Source: Phycisphaerales bacterium (lineage in GTDB: Bacteria > Pseudomonadota > Gammaproteobacteria > Competibacterales > Competibacteraceae). Taken from it: a stretch of DNA of 32,417 bases. Location: assembly GCA_014879435.1 (NCBI GenBank), contig JACSSB010000236.1, positions 1-32,417 on the forward strand, written 5' to 3'. A program made the position numbers and the translations under genes. The notes beneath the pieces were generated by a model that saw only the letters and a program-made list of their open reading frames with translations, was not told the DNA's origin and made no database searches. This document shows, piece after piece, positions 26,276-32,417 of this stretch (within the stretch, counting starts at the first letter, position 1; every line of letters starts with the position of its first letter).

Positions 26276-26666
26276 GGATGCTCTACTCCTTATCATGGCG
26301 GCCACCGCTGGCAGGACCGGCGGCGGGGGAGCTTGAAAGCCCGTCCGAATGGGGAAACGGGTTGTTAAAATTGGATTATTGCGTCGAGCATGGACTTCCA
26401 AGGTGTTAATGTCGTTATATTTTTTTTGGACGGGTGCGTGGTAGATAGGATCACCCGTCATCGCAATAAGCTTCGCCAAATATAATAAGGTTTTTGACGA
26501 AGCCACGCCATGCGCGCTGGCCTGATTTTAACGTGAATTCTGGGCGAGATAGGGAGCTCGCCCCTATGATCGTGGTGATCAGGGGCAAGCCGATTGGATA
26601 AAGCGGAAGTGGGAAGCGGGATCGGGTTGAGCTTTCAGCCTCCAAAAGAGGCCCTAAAGTCTGCAT
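26276..26666 (-). promoter_or_regulatory. 391-base leader upstream of pccB with several inverted repeats
   Basis: No credible gene is present. From the nif3 side, GGGCGAG/CTCGCCC (26542-26548, 26557-26563) overlaps a second hairpin GCCCCT/AGGGGC (26560-26565, 26581-26586), so only one can form at a time. Next is an imperfect GCTTCGCCAAA/TTTGACGAAGC repeat (26470-26503), then GACGGGTG/CACCCGTC (26429-26436, 26452-26459) beside eight T on the plus strand. None has a U-run in the minus-strand sense. The region probably holds the pcc promoter; specific elements are not clear. Confidence 0.5.
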
Positions 26667-27425
26667 TCAAACCGGATTGTCGATGTCGATGAATGCAAAT
26701 TGCAGATCAAACTGCCGTGCCAGATGCGCACCCAGCGCCTGTACGCCGTAACGCTCGGTGGCGTGATGACCGGCGGCAAAGAAATGCAGGCCGTTTTCGC
26801 GGGCGAAATGTACGGTTTGCTCCGATGCTTCGCCGCTCAGGAATGCATCAACTCCGGCCTCGTGGGCAGTGACGATGAAGGATTGTGCCCCACCACTGCA
26901 CCAGGCTAGTCGGCGGATGGGAGCATCGCTACCTGAGATATGCAGGGGTGATCGACCAAGCCGTTCGGTGATCCGATTGGCGAAAGCCGTCGCATCGACC
27001 GGGGTGGCCGGTTCTCCCAGCATCACCAGATCGGGACTGCGACCGTTGCCACCGATAGTACCGGTAACGAGCAAATCCAGCTTCTGAGCAAGCTGGGCGT
27101 TGTTGCCCAGTTCCGGGTGCGCATCCAACGGTAAATGATAAGCCAGTAGGCCGATGTCGTGGCGGAGCAGGGTGGCCAGTCGCCGGTACTTCATACCGAT
27201 CAGGCGTGGATCTTCGCCTTTCCAGAAATAACCGTGGTGCACCAGTAGGGCATCGGCGCCACACTCCACCGCCGCATCCAGCAGCGCTTGGCAGGCGGTG
27301 ACGCCGCCAATCAGCGTGCGGATCTCTCTTCGACCTTCGACCTGCAAACCGTTCGGGCAGTAATCACTGAAACGGTCGATTTCCAGCAGACGATCGGTAT
27401 AGGCGGCCAGTTCGCGCAGTTGCAC
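26667..27425 (-). CDS. Nif3-like dinuclear metal-centre protein (YbgI/GTP cyclohydrolase I type 2 family)
   Basis: Protein of 252 residues of the widely conserved NIF3/YbgI family, which forms toroidal hexamers with a two-metal centre; some members hydrolyse GTP or nucleotides, but the cellular role is poorly known. Metal-binding motifs are 'LLVHHGYFWKGE' (H63, H64) near the start and 'GHHATERYG' near 220. The start codon is GTG; GGAGGG lies seven bases upstream inside the end of hisC, and only three bases separate the genes, so translation is coupled. Length is normal for the short form without an inserted PII-like domain. No link with histidine synthesis is obvious. Confidence 0.92.
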   Translation of the reverse strand: MQLRELAAYTDRLLEIDRFSDYCPNGLQVEGRREIRTLIGGVTACQALLDAAVECGADALLVHHGYFWKGEDPRLIGMKYRRLATLLRHDIGLLAYHLPLDAHPELGNNAQLAQKLDLLVTGTIGGNGRSPDLVMLGEPATPVDATAFANRITERLGRSPLHISGSDAPIRRLAWCSGGAQSFIVTAHEAGVDAFLSGEASEQTVHFARENGLHFFAAGHHATERYGVQALGAHLARQFDLQFAFIDIDNPV

Positions 27426-27428
27426 GCT

Positions 27429-28532
27429 TCAACCCTCCGTCAGCATGTGCGTCAACGCGGCGAGTAGTGCCGCATTCTGATCGGGACGACCGACCGTGAT
27501 CCGCAGAAATTGCGCGATACGCGGTTGATGAAAGTGGCGAACGATCACCTGCTGTTCGCGCAGCGCCGCAGCCAGTGCGGCAGCGTCATGCTTCGGGTGA
27601 CGGGCGAACACGAAATTGGCCGTCGAGGGAAGAACCTCGAAGCCGAGCTGACTCAGCGCCACCGTCAGCTCGGTGCGGCTGGTCATCACTTTTTGTCGGG
27701 TGTGCTCGAAGTGTTGGCGATCCTCGAATGCGGCGACTGCCCCAGCGATGGCCAACCGATCCAGAGGATAGGAATTGAAACTGTTTTTGACCCGTTCCAG
27801 GGCTGTGATCAGATGCTCGTGACCGACTGCCAGCCCGACCCGCAATCCCGCCAGTGAGCGCGATTTGGACAGAGTTTGTACCACCAGCAAATTCGGGAAA
27901 CGGTCCACCAGGGGAATGGCGGTGTCGCCGCCGAAGTCGATATAGGCTTCGTCTACCACCACGACTGAATCGCGGTTACGTTCCAGCAACCACACAATGT
28001 CGGCCAGCGGCAGCAGGCGACCGGTGGGGGCGTTGGGGTTGGCGAAAATGATGCCGCCATTTGGCCGTAGATAATCGGCGATGTGCAGCGTGAAGTCCTC
28101 GGCCAACGGCACCGTGGTGAAATCGATAGCGTACAGTCCGCAGTAAACCGGATAGAAACTGTAGCTGATGTCGGGAAATAGCAAAGGCGTTGAATGATTC
28201 AGCAGAGCCTGAAAGGCGAAGGCCAATATCTCATCCGAACCATTGCCCGTGAACACCTGAGCGGGCGTGATGGTGTAGTAATCGGCGATGGCCTGCTTTA
28301 GCCGTTCGGCATTTGGGTCTGGATAGAGGCGTAGGGTATCCGCCAGCTCGGCATGAATGGCATCCAGCACCTTGGGAGAGGGGCCATAAGGATTTTCGTT
28401 GGTGTTGAGCTTGACTGGATGGCTCAACTTGGGTTGCTCCCCAGGCACATAAGGGGTAAGCCGATGGACCACTGGACTCCAGTAGGTATCGAGCGGATAG
28501 GTAGAAGAAGAGTGCGTAGTTTCGACGGTCAT
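27429..28532 (-). CDS. hisC: Histidinol-phosphate aminotransferase
   Basis: PLP enzyme of 367 residues that transaminates imidazole-acetol phosphate to histidinol phosphate in histidine synthesis. Fold-type I signatures are '[13 protein letters not shown]' near 41-53, 'FANPNAPTG' (163-171), 'VVDEAYIDF' (192-200) and the PLP lysine K223 in '[14 protein letters not shown]'. The N-terminal extension of about 15 residues is Ser/Thr-rich. The ATG has no clear Shine-Dalgarno sequence; the family alignment allows a start only near here. No other his genes are adjacent, so this may be the main or a second copy; substrate specificity toward other aromatic amino acids cannot be excluded. Confidence 0.93.
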   Translation of the reverse strand: MTVETTHSSSTYPLDTYWSPVVHRLTPYVPGEQPKLSHPVKLNTNENPYGPSPKVLDAIHAELADTLRLYPDPNAERLKQAIADYYTITPAQVFTGNGSDEILAFAFQALLNHSTPLLFPDISYSFYPVYCGLYAIDFTTVPLAEDFTLHIADYLRPNGGIIFANPNAPTGRLLPLADIVWLLERNRDSVVVVDEAYIDFGGDTAIPLVDRFPNLLVVQTLSKSRSLAGLRVGLAVGHEHLITALERVKNSFNSYPLDRLAIAGAVAAFEDRQHFEHTRQKVMTSRTELTVALSQLGFEVLPSTANFVFARHPKHDAAALAAALREQQVIVRHFHQPRIAQFLRITVGRPDQNAALLAALTHMLTEG

Positions 28533-28640
28533 GACGGATGCGTGTGGATGAACGTGGCGTGGAGCCGAGTGGATAGGCTCCGGGAATCGGGTGCTGGGAA
28601 TGGCTCAATGAAACGGTTGGTGGATGTCCGCACTTGCAAT

Positions 28641-29600
28641 TCAAACGCGACAATCCGGGGATGCCCATGCCGGTAGCTTGGCCAGCACCGGATCGTGATC
28701 GCTGACCGGTTCTGGATCGCCTGGGGCACTGTTGCTATTGACGTGTGGGATATACACCATCGCTTCGCGCCGCAGCACCGGGCTGACCAGAATATGATCC
28801 AGCGCCTGCAGGTGAGTACCGTGTCGGTGAGTATAAACTCGCCCCTGCGGGAAATCTTCCAGCAGGTTATGAAACAGCTCACCCTTGAGCAGTTTTAAGG
28901 TCTTGGAGCCTAGTACATCGTTGAGGTCGCCCAGCAACACAATCGCCGCCTTCGGGTCGCAAGCCAGTAAATCGGTGGCGAAGTCATGGATGATCTCGGC
29001 TTGGGTATGGCGCTGTTTTTTGGCGTAATCCTCTTCGCGGCGCGTCACTGAGCGCATCGATTTGAAATGGCAGACGATCACAAATAAGCGTTGTCCATTC
29101 CATTCAAATTCCGCCGCCAGGGTTTTGCGACAGGGTACCCAATGATGGCGTGGATCACCGGCAAAAGCCGGGTGTAGCGGAGCAATGCGGCCGGGGTTGA
29201 GCGTCAGACTGGGGTAACCGCCACTGAAGCGAATGCCGGTGCTATCTCCGGGGCCAGCGTGCCCGCGATCGGGAAAGTGGATTCGTGATGGATCAAACAG
29301 GAGCCCAACCCGAATATTGGCACCAGCCATGCCCCCATCCTGATGAGCCAACGGTGGAATCTCACGAAAATCATAGCGCGGACCACCCGCATCAGCGATG
29401 GCCGTACTCAATGCTTGGTACGCGGAGTCGGCGGGAACTTGTCCATCTGACAACGGCGCATTTTCCGCCATGATCTCTTGCACGGCCAGGATATCCGGGC
29501 CACCCAAATCACGAGCGATGATCGTGCCGAGCTGCGATAGCCGAGTGGGTGCGGCGTCAACACCGAGATTGCACAGGTTGAAGGTGGCGATGGACAGCAT
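28641..29600 (-). CDS. Endonuclease/exonuclease/phosphatase-family protein
   Basis: Protein of 319 residues starting at ATG 29600, with AGGAGG six bases upstream. The track start 18 codons earlier is unsupported. EEP (DNase I-like) motifs are 'LSIATFNLCNLG' at the N-terminus, 'DILAVQEI' with the metal-binding Glu near residue 36-40, 'GDLND' near 230 and 'SDHDPV' with the catalytic His near 305. Such enzymes cleave phosphodiester bonds in nucleic acids, lipids or sugars. No signal peptide is visible, so it is probably cytoplasmic. The insert between the second and third motifs ('GRIAPLHPAFAGDPRHH') is longer than in exonuclease III. The substrate is unknown. Confidence 0.85.
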   Translation of the reverse strand: MLSIATFNLCNLGVDAAPTRLSQLGTIIARDLGGPDILAVQEIMAENAPLSDGQVPADSAYQALSTAIADAGGPRYDFREIPPLAHQDGGMAGANIRVGLLFDPSRIHFPDRGHAGPGDSTGIRFSGGYPSLTLNPGRIAPLHPAFAGDPRHHWVPCRKTLAAEFEWNGQRLFVIVCHFKSMRSVTRREEDYAKKQRHTQAEIIHDFATDLLACDPKAAIVLLGDLNDVLGSKTLKLLKGELFHNLLEDFPQGRVYTHRHGTHLQALDHILVSPVLRREAMVYIPHVNSNSAPGDPEPVSDHDPVLAKLPAWASPDCRV

Positions 29601-29697
29601 GACAAGCCTCCTATTTATTTTATTTGTTTCCAGAAAGATGGGGCACGCAGGCAAAGCGGTTTTTATCTTGGGCTTCTCACTCCCAATTGGGTTGTTT

Positions 29698-31071
29698 CTA
29701 GTGCTTTCGACGGTTTAACTGGGAGCGCAGCCGAGCCTGTACCAGCGCTCCGCCGAGGCGACCGCGGCTGATATTGAGCTGGCCGTAATACACTTCTTCG
29801 ACCAGATCGCGCACGACGGCTAGGCCGATACCGTGTCCGGCCACGCTAGGATCGGCGCGTTGGCCTCGATCCAGCAGGAGTGGCGCCTGATCCGCTGGAA
29901 TGCCGGGTCCGTCATCCTCAACTTCAAGCACCAACTCGCCGCGCTCACCGGGATAGGCGCGGACCACTACTCGGTGCCGACACCATTTGCAGGCGTTGTC
30001 GGCCAGATTGCCCAGGATTTCCAGCAGATCGCCCTCATCACCATGAAACAGGGTGGTTTGGCCGACTTCGCTGCTCAGGCGCGGCGCCCGGTCGGCATAG
30101 ACCTTGGCCAGCGAATCCAGAATCTTGCGTGTCAGCGGTGCGACGGGCAGCGGTGTACTCAGAGCGATGGGTCCCGAGGCAGCGGCCCGTTGCAACTGAT
30201 AGTCCACCGTGCGATTCATCCTTTCCAGTTGCTCTTGCAGGGTTCGCCGCTGTTCGCGGTGGTTTGCCTCGTTTTCCAGAGCGCTATGTATCACTGCCAG
30301 TGGCGTCTTCAGGCTATGCGCCAGATTACCCAGCGCATTGCGATAACGTTCCACATGGGCGTGGCTCTGGCGCAGCAGCGCATTCAGATTGGTGGTCAGG
30401 GGTTGCAGTTCCTCGGGATAATCACTGCTAAGTTCGGTGCGGCGGCCCGCTTCGATCTCGGTGACTTCAGCGGCGACCCGTCGTAGCGGTTGCAAACTCC
30501 AGCGCAGGATTAAGCCCTGTGCTGCCAGCAGTACCCCAGTCGCCGCTAGCAGCCAGCCCCATAAACTGCGACGGAAGCTCCACAGTTGATCGAGGAAGTT
30601 CCATTGGGTTTCGGCGACTCGAAAAGTGTAGAGCCGATACTGATTGGCGGTGGTTTCCCAACTGACGGTAAAAGCCAGCACGAACAACGGCGTTCCATTC
30701 GAGGCATCCAGCGGTGCGAACTGGGTATCGCCGGGCGTTCGCACCGCCGGGAAAAAGGGCAGCGCCATGCCCAATAGCGAGGGCGAGCGCCAGACCAAGT
30801 TTCCTTGGCTGTCCATCACATCGGCGTACAAACCAGAATCCGGGGTGGAAAAGCGGGCTTCTGGCAGGGCTTGCGGTAAGGTGAGGCGGTTGAAGGTATC
30901 CAGATTAGCCGCACCCAGCAGCATGTAAACTTGCGCTTGCAGACGCTCATGGACGGCGGCCATCGCACTGTCACGAAAGGCCCGATCCAGAGTCAGGCCG
31001 GTCAAGCCGAGAAAAGCAACCAGTACCCCGCTGGCGGCGATGCGTAGGCGACCGCTGAGGGATTTCATCAT
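29698..31071 (-). CDS. phoQ: PhoQ-like sensor histidine kinase
   Basis: Membrane kinase of 457 residues. The first membrane helix is at about 10-30, a periplasmic sensor of about 130 residues follows, the second helix is at 170-190, then a HAMP linker, and the dimerisation/phospho-acceptor domain with H252 in 'NLAHSLKTPLAV', a form typical of PhoQ-type kinases. The ATPase domain has the N-box 'NLADNACKW' near 350, the G1 box 'DDGPGIP' and G2 'GHGIGLAVV'. Its ATG overlaps the TGA of the regulator gene (TGATG), so the pair is translationally coupled. By analogy it would sense divalent cations, cationic peptides or envelope stress; the signal here is unknown. The symbol means 'PhoQ-like', not proven orthology. 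Confidence 0.9.
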   Translation of the reverse strand: MMKSLSGRLRIAASGVLVAFLGLTGLTLDRAFRDSAMAAVHERLQAQVYMLLGAANLDTFNRLTLPQALPEARFSTPDSGLYADVMDSQGNLVWRSPSLLGMALPFFPAVRTPGDTQFAPLDASNGTPLFVLAFTVSWETTANQYRLYTFRVAETQWNFLDQLWSFRRSLWGWLLAATGVLLAAQGLILRWSLQPLRRVAAEVTEIEAGRRTELSSDYPEELQPLTTNLNALLRQSHAHVERYRNALGNLAHSLKTPLAVIHSALENEANHREQRRTLQEQLERMNRTVDYQLQRAAASGPIALSTPLPVAPLTRKILDSLAKVYADRAPRLSSEVGQTTLFHGDEGDLLEILGNLADNACKWCRHRVVVRAYPGERGELVLEVEDDGPGIPADQAPLLLDRGQRADPSVAGHGIGLAVVRDLVEEVYYGQLNISRGRLGGALVQARLRSQLNRRKH

Positions 31072-31754
31072 CAGCCAGCGGAGCGTTCCAACCGAAGCCG
31101 GTAGCCGCGTCCTCGCAAGGTTTCGATGGGGTTCAGCTCTCGATCAGGATCGAGTTTGCGGCGTAGGCGACCGACCAGTACCTCCAGCACGTTGCTGTCA
31201 CGATCTTCGTCTTCCTGGTAGAGGTGCTCGGTCAGCTCGGTTTTGGAGATCACGGTGCCGGCATGCAGCATCAGGTATTCCAATAATTTGTACTCATAAG
31301 CGGTGACTTCGATTGCTTGACCGGCCAAGGTCACCAGTTGTGCACCAGTATCGAGGGCAATCGGTCCACAACTTAGGATCGCCTGGGTCCAGCCGCCGGT
31401 ACGGCGGATCAAGGCGCGTAGCCGCGCTAGCAATTCTTCCATGTGGAAGGGTTTGACCAGATAGTCATCAGCACCGGCTTCTAGGCCCTCGACCTTATCC
31501 TGCCAGCGACCGCGGGCGGTAAGAATCAGAATCGGGAAGCGTCGTCCATCGGCCCGCCAGCGGCGGATCACCTCGATCCCCGATAAATCCGGTAAGCCAA
31601 GATCGACCACCGCCGCATCTATCGGGTATTCCTGACCCAGATAGAGACCGGTGCGACCATCAATGGCGGTATCTACGGCGTAGCCTTGCTCTCGCAGTTG
31701 GGCGGTCACCCGATCCAGCAGCGGGGGTTCATCTTCTATGATAAGAATGCGCAT
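31071..31754 (-). CDS. phoP: PhoP-like OmpR-family response regulator
   Basis: DNA-binding regulator of 227 residues. The receiver domain has the acidic pair in 'IIEDEPPLL', phospho-acceptor D51 ('AVVDLGLPDLSG') and K101 ('YLVKPFHMEELL'). The C-terminal winged helix ends in 'GYRLRLE', typical of OmpR/PhoP proteins. It is followed by its kinase with overlapping codons and preceded, 27 bases away, by a PepSY gene on the same strand. Paired 11-base-periodic direct repeats upstream of the PepSY gene and of the divergent gene are candidate binding sites, suggesting autoregulation. Confidence 0.93.
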   Translation of the reverse strand: MRILIIEDEPPLLDRVTAQLREQGYAVDTAIDGRTGLYLGQEYPIDAAVVDLGLPDLSGIEVIRRWRADGRRFPILILTARGRWQDKVEGLEAGADDYLVKPFHMEELLARLRALIRRTGGWTQAILSCGPIALDTGAQLVTLAGQAIEVTAYEYKLLEYLMLHAGTVISKTELTEHLYQEDEDRDSNVLEVLVGRLRRKLDPDRELNPIETLRGRGYRLRLERSAG

Positions 31755-31781
31755 GAGGGAATATTGGGTTGGAGAGGAGAT

Positions 31782-32093
31782 TCAGTCGCGCATGGCGCCG
31801 CTGCTGGAGTCGTAATGCAGGCTGCGTACACGGCCATCCTGTTGCAGGATGCGAACTTGATAGCCGGGTCGGCCATCGCGCTCGGTACCCTGCACGCCCA
31901 GCACGCGCCCGCCCGTAGCTTGACGTGCGGCGTTGGCGGCTCGATCAGGATCGGCAGACTGACGAAGCGACGACCTACGCTCATCATTCCCCTGCTGCCG
32001 GTAATCGGATTGTGCCGACACGCTGGTAGTGGCCAGAAGGCCAGTGAGCACGAGGAGCGGCAGGTACCGCCATCGCTGGGAAGTTTGGGACAT
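31782..32093 (-). CDS. Small exported PepSY-domain protein
   Basis: Protein of 103 residues with a signal peptide ('RWRYLPLLVLTGLLATTSVSA', cut before QSD at about 27-28) and a PepSY-like domain in the second half ('AANAARQATGGRVLGVQ...GYQVRILQQDGRVRSLHYD', abridged). PepSY proteins often sit next to PhoP/PhoQ or Car-type systems and are thought to inhibit proteases or modulate the kinase from the periplasm. It is the first gene of a probable PepSY-phoP-phoQ operon, 27 bases before the regulator. The charged stretch 'NDERRSSLRQSADPDR' separates the signal peptide from the domain. Confidence 0.8.
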   Translation of the reverse strand: MSQTSQRWRYLPLLVLTGLLATTSVSAQSDYRQQGNDERRSSLRQSADPDRAANAARQATGGRVLGVQGTERDGRPGYQVRILQQDGRVRSLHYDSSSGAMRD

Positions 32094-32151
32094 GAGCGGA
32101 TAATTTCTCTATAAAAAATATAAATTAGCTTACAGGCTAACAGGTTAATAA

Positions 32152-32168
32152 TGAATCTGGACTGAATC
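32152..32168 (-). promoter_or_regulatory. Leftward direct repeat, candidate PhoP-like regulator box
   Basis: On the plus strand TGAATC-TGGAC-TGAATC, read leftward as GATTCA-GTCCA-GATTCA. Two identical hexamers with a five-base spacer (11-base period) are the classic layout of OmpR/PhoP-family sites. The box lies 58 bases upstream of the PepSY start. Confidence 0.55.
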
Positions 32169-32224
32169 GAACAGGTTCTCTATTAAGAGGCGAAAAGGAC
32201 AAATTTGGAAAATTATGCTGGATG

Positions 32225-32241
32225 TTCAGTACAGATTCAGT
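32225..32241 (+). promoter_or_regulatory. Rightward direct repeat, candidate PhoP-like regulator box
   Basis: TTCAGT-ACAGA-TTCAGT, a perfect 6-5-6 direct repeat. It shares the GATTCAGTCC core with the leftward box; the two cores form a perfect 10-base inverted repeat (32159-32168 and 32234-32243). A weak -10 (TACGAT, 32264-32269) follows 20 bases after the core. Confidence 0.55.
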
Positions 32242-32325
32242 CCTTTCTTCCTAGGCTGAGGCATACGATAAAAATCGTGGATTTGAAAACTGCGAACTGA
32301 AAAATTCGACGAGGAGTTAGGTGCG

Positions 32326-32417
32326 ATGAAGAAGATGAAGTGGTCAGCATGGCTGGCGGCAATATTAGCATTATGGATTCCGGTTCTGGCCGGAGCGCAG
32401 CAACTCGATAGCGGCGA
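32326..32417 (+). CDS. Partial exported protein, truncated by the window end
   Basis: Only the first 30 codons are visible. GAGGAG lies nine bases before the ATG. The product starts with a clear signal peptide (MKKMKWSAWLAAILALWIP..., probable cut after LAGA), so it is exported. It is divergent from the PepSY-phoP-phoQ genes and has a candidate regulator box in its promoter, so it may belong to that regulon. The family cannot be told. Confidence 0.7.
   Translation, partial: MKKMKWSAWLAAILALWIPVLAGAQQLDSG

Noticed and set aside
26276-26506. N-terminal 77-codon extension of pccB in the ORF track
   Set aside because: No ribosome binding site, non-family sequence, and a good AAGGAG precedes ATG 26275.
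29661-29691. CCCAATTGGG palindrome and TTGGG/CCCAA stem between phoQ and the EEP gene
   Set aside because: Short stems without a U-tail on the minus strand; likely chance.
1-32417. tRNA genes, rRNA genes or CRISPR arrays
   Set aside because: No cloverleaf-like, conserved rRNA or regularly spaced repeat sequence was recognised by eye.

Overview
The window looks like about 32 kb of a proteobacterial chromosome, most likely a gammaproteobacterium that stores polyhydroxyalkanoate (PHA). The reasons are a class I PHA synthase beside a phasin, a propionyl-CoA carboxylase pair, an E. coli-like aminopeptidase N, a YrdA-type carbonic anhydrase-like protein and a PhoP/PhoQ-like pair. A Competibacter-like organism would fit, but that is only an inference. 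No rRNA, tRNA, CRISPR array, transposase or integrase was seen.

Layout. At 1-1304 there is a small secreted Cache-domain protein and a gamma-carbonic-anhydrase-like protein. At 1306-3199 are a MoxR-type AAA+ ATPase and a DUF58 protein. Their usual third partner, the membrane transglutaminase TgpA, lies only at 14602-16611. The roughly 11.2 kb between them (about 3200-14583) is a block of four genes on the opposite strand, transcribed druH, druE, hipB, hipA. The first two match the two-gene architecture of a type III Druantia anti-phage system: a 1127-residue protein of unknown function followed by a 2064-residue DEAH helicase with a DUF1998-type cysteine-rich region. A HipB/HipA-like toxin-antitoxin pair sits at the downstream edge. 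I read this as a defence island that split a MoxR-DUF58-TgpA operon. It is the main finding of the window.

The rest is mainly housekeeping and storage metabolism. At 16752-21976 are pepN, a phasin and phaC. Three TGC-rich repeats precede the phasin and could be operators for a PHA-responsive repressor. A bacteriohemerythrin follows, each of these units ending in a good rho-independent terminator. On the minus strand are pccB-pccA (propionyl-CoA carboxylase), preceded by a 391-base leader rich in inverted repeats, then hisC-nif3, and an endonuclease/exonuclease/phosphatase-family protein.

At the right end a PepSY protein, a PhoP-like regulator and a PhoQ-like kinase run leftward and a truncated exported protein runs rightward. 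The divergent intergenic region holds two oppositely oriented pairs of 6-base direct repeats with 11-base periodicity, as expected for an OmpR/PhoP-family regulator controlling both sides.

Many start codons in the ORF track were moved inward to the codon supported by a Shine-Dalgarno sequence or family alignment; this is stated in each entry. All identifications come from reading motifs. No database search was possible.
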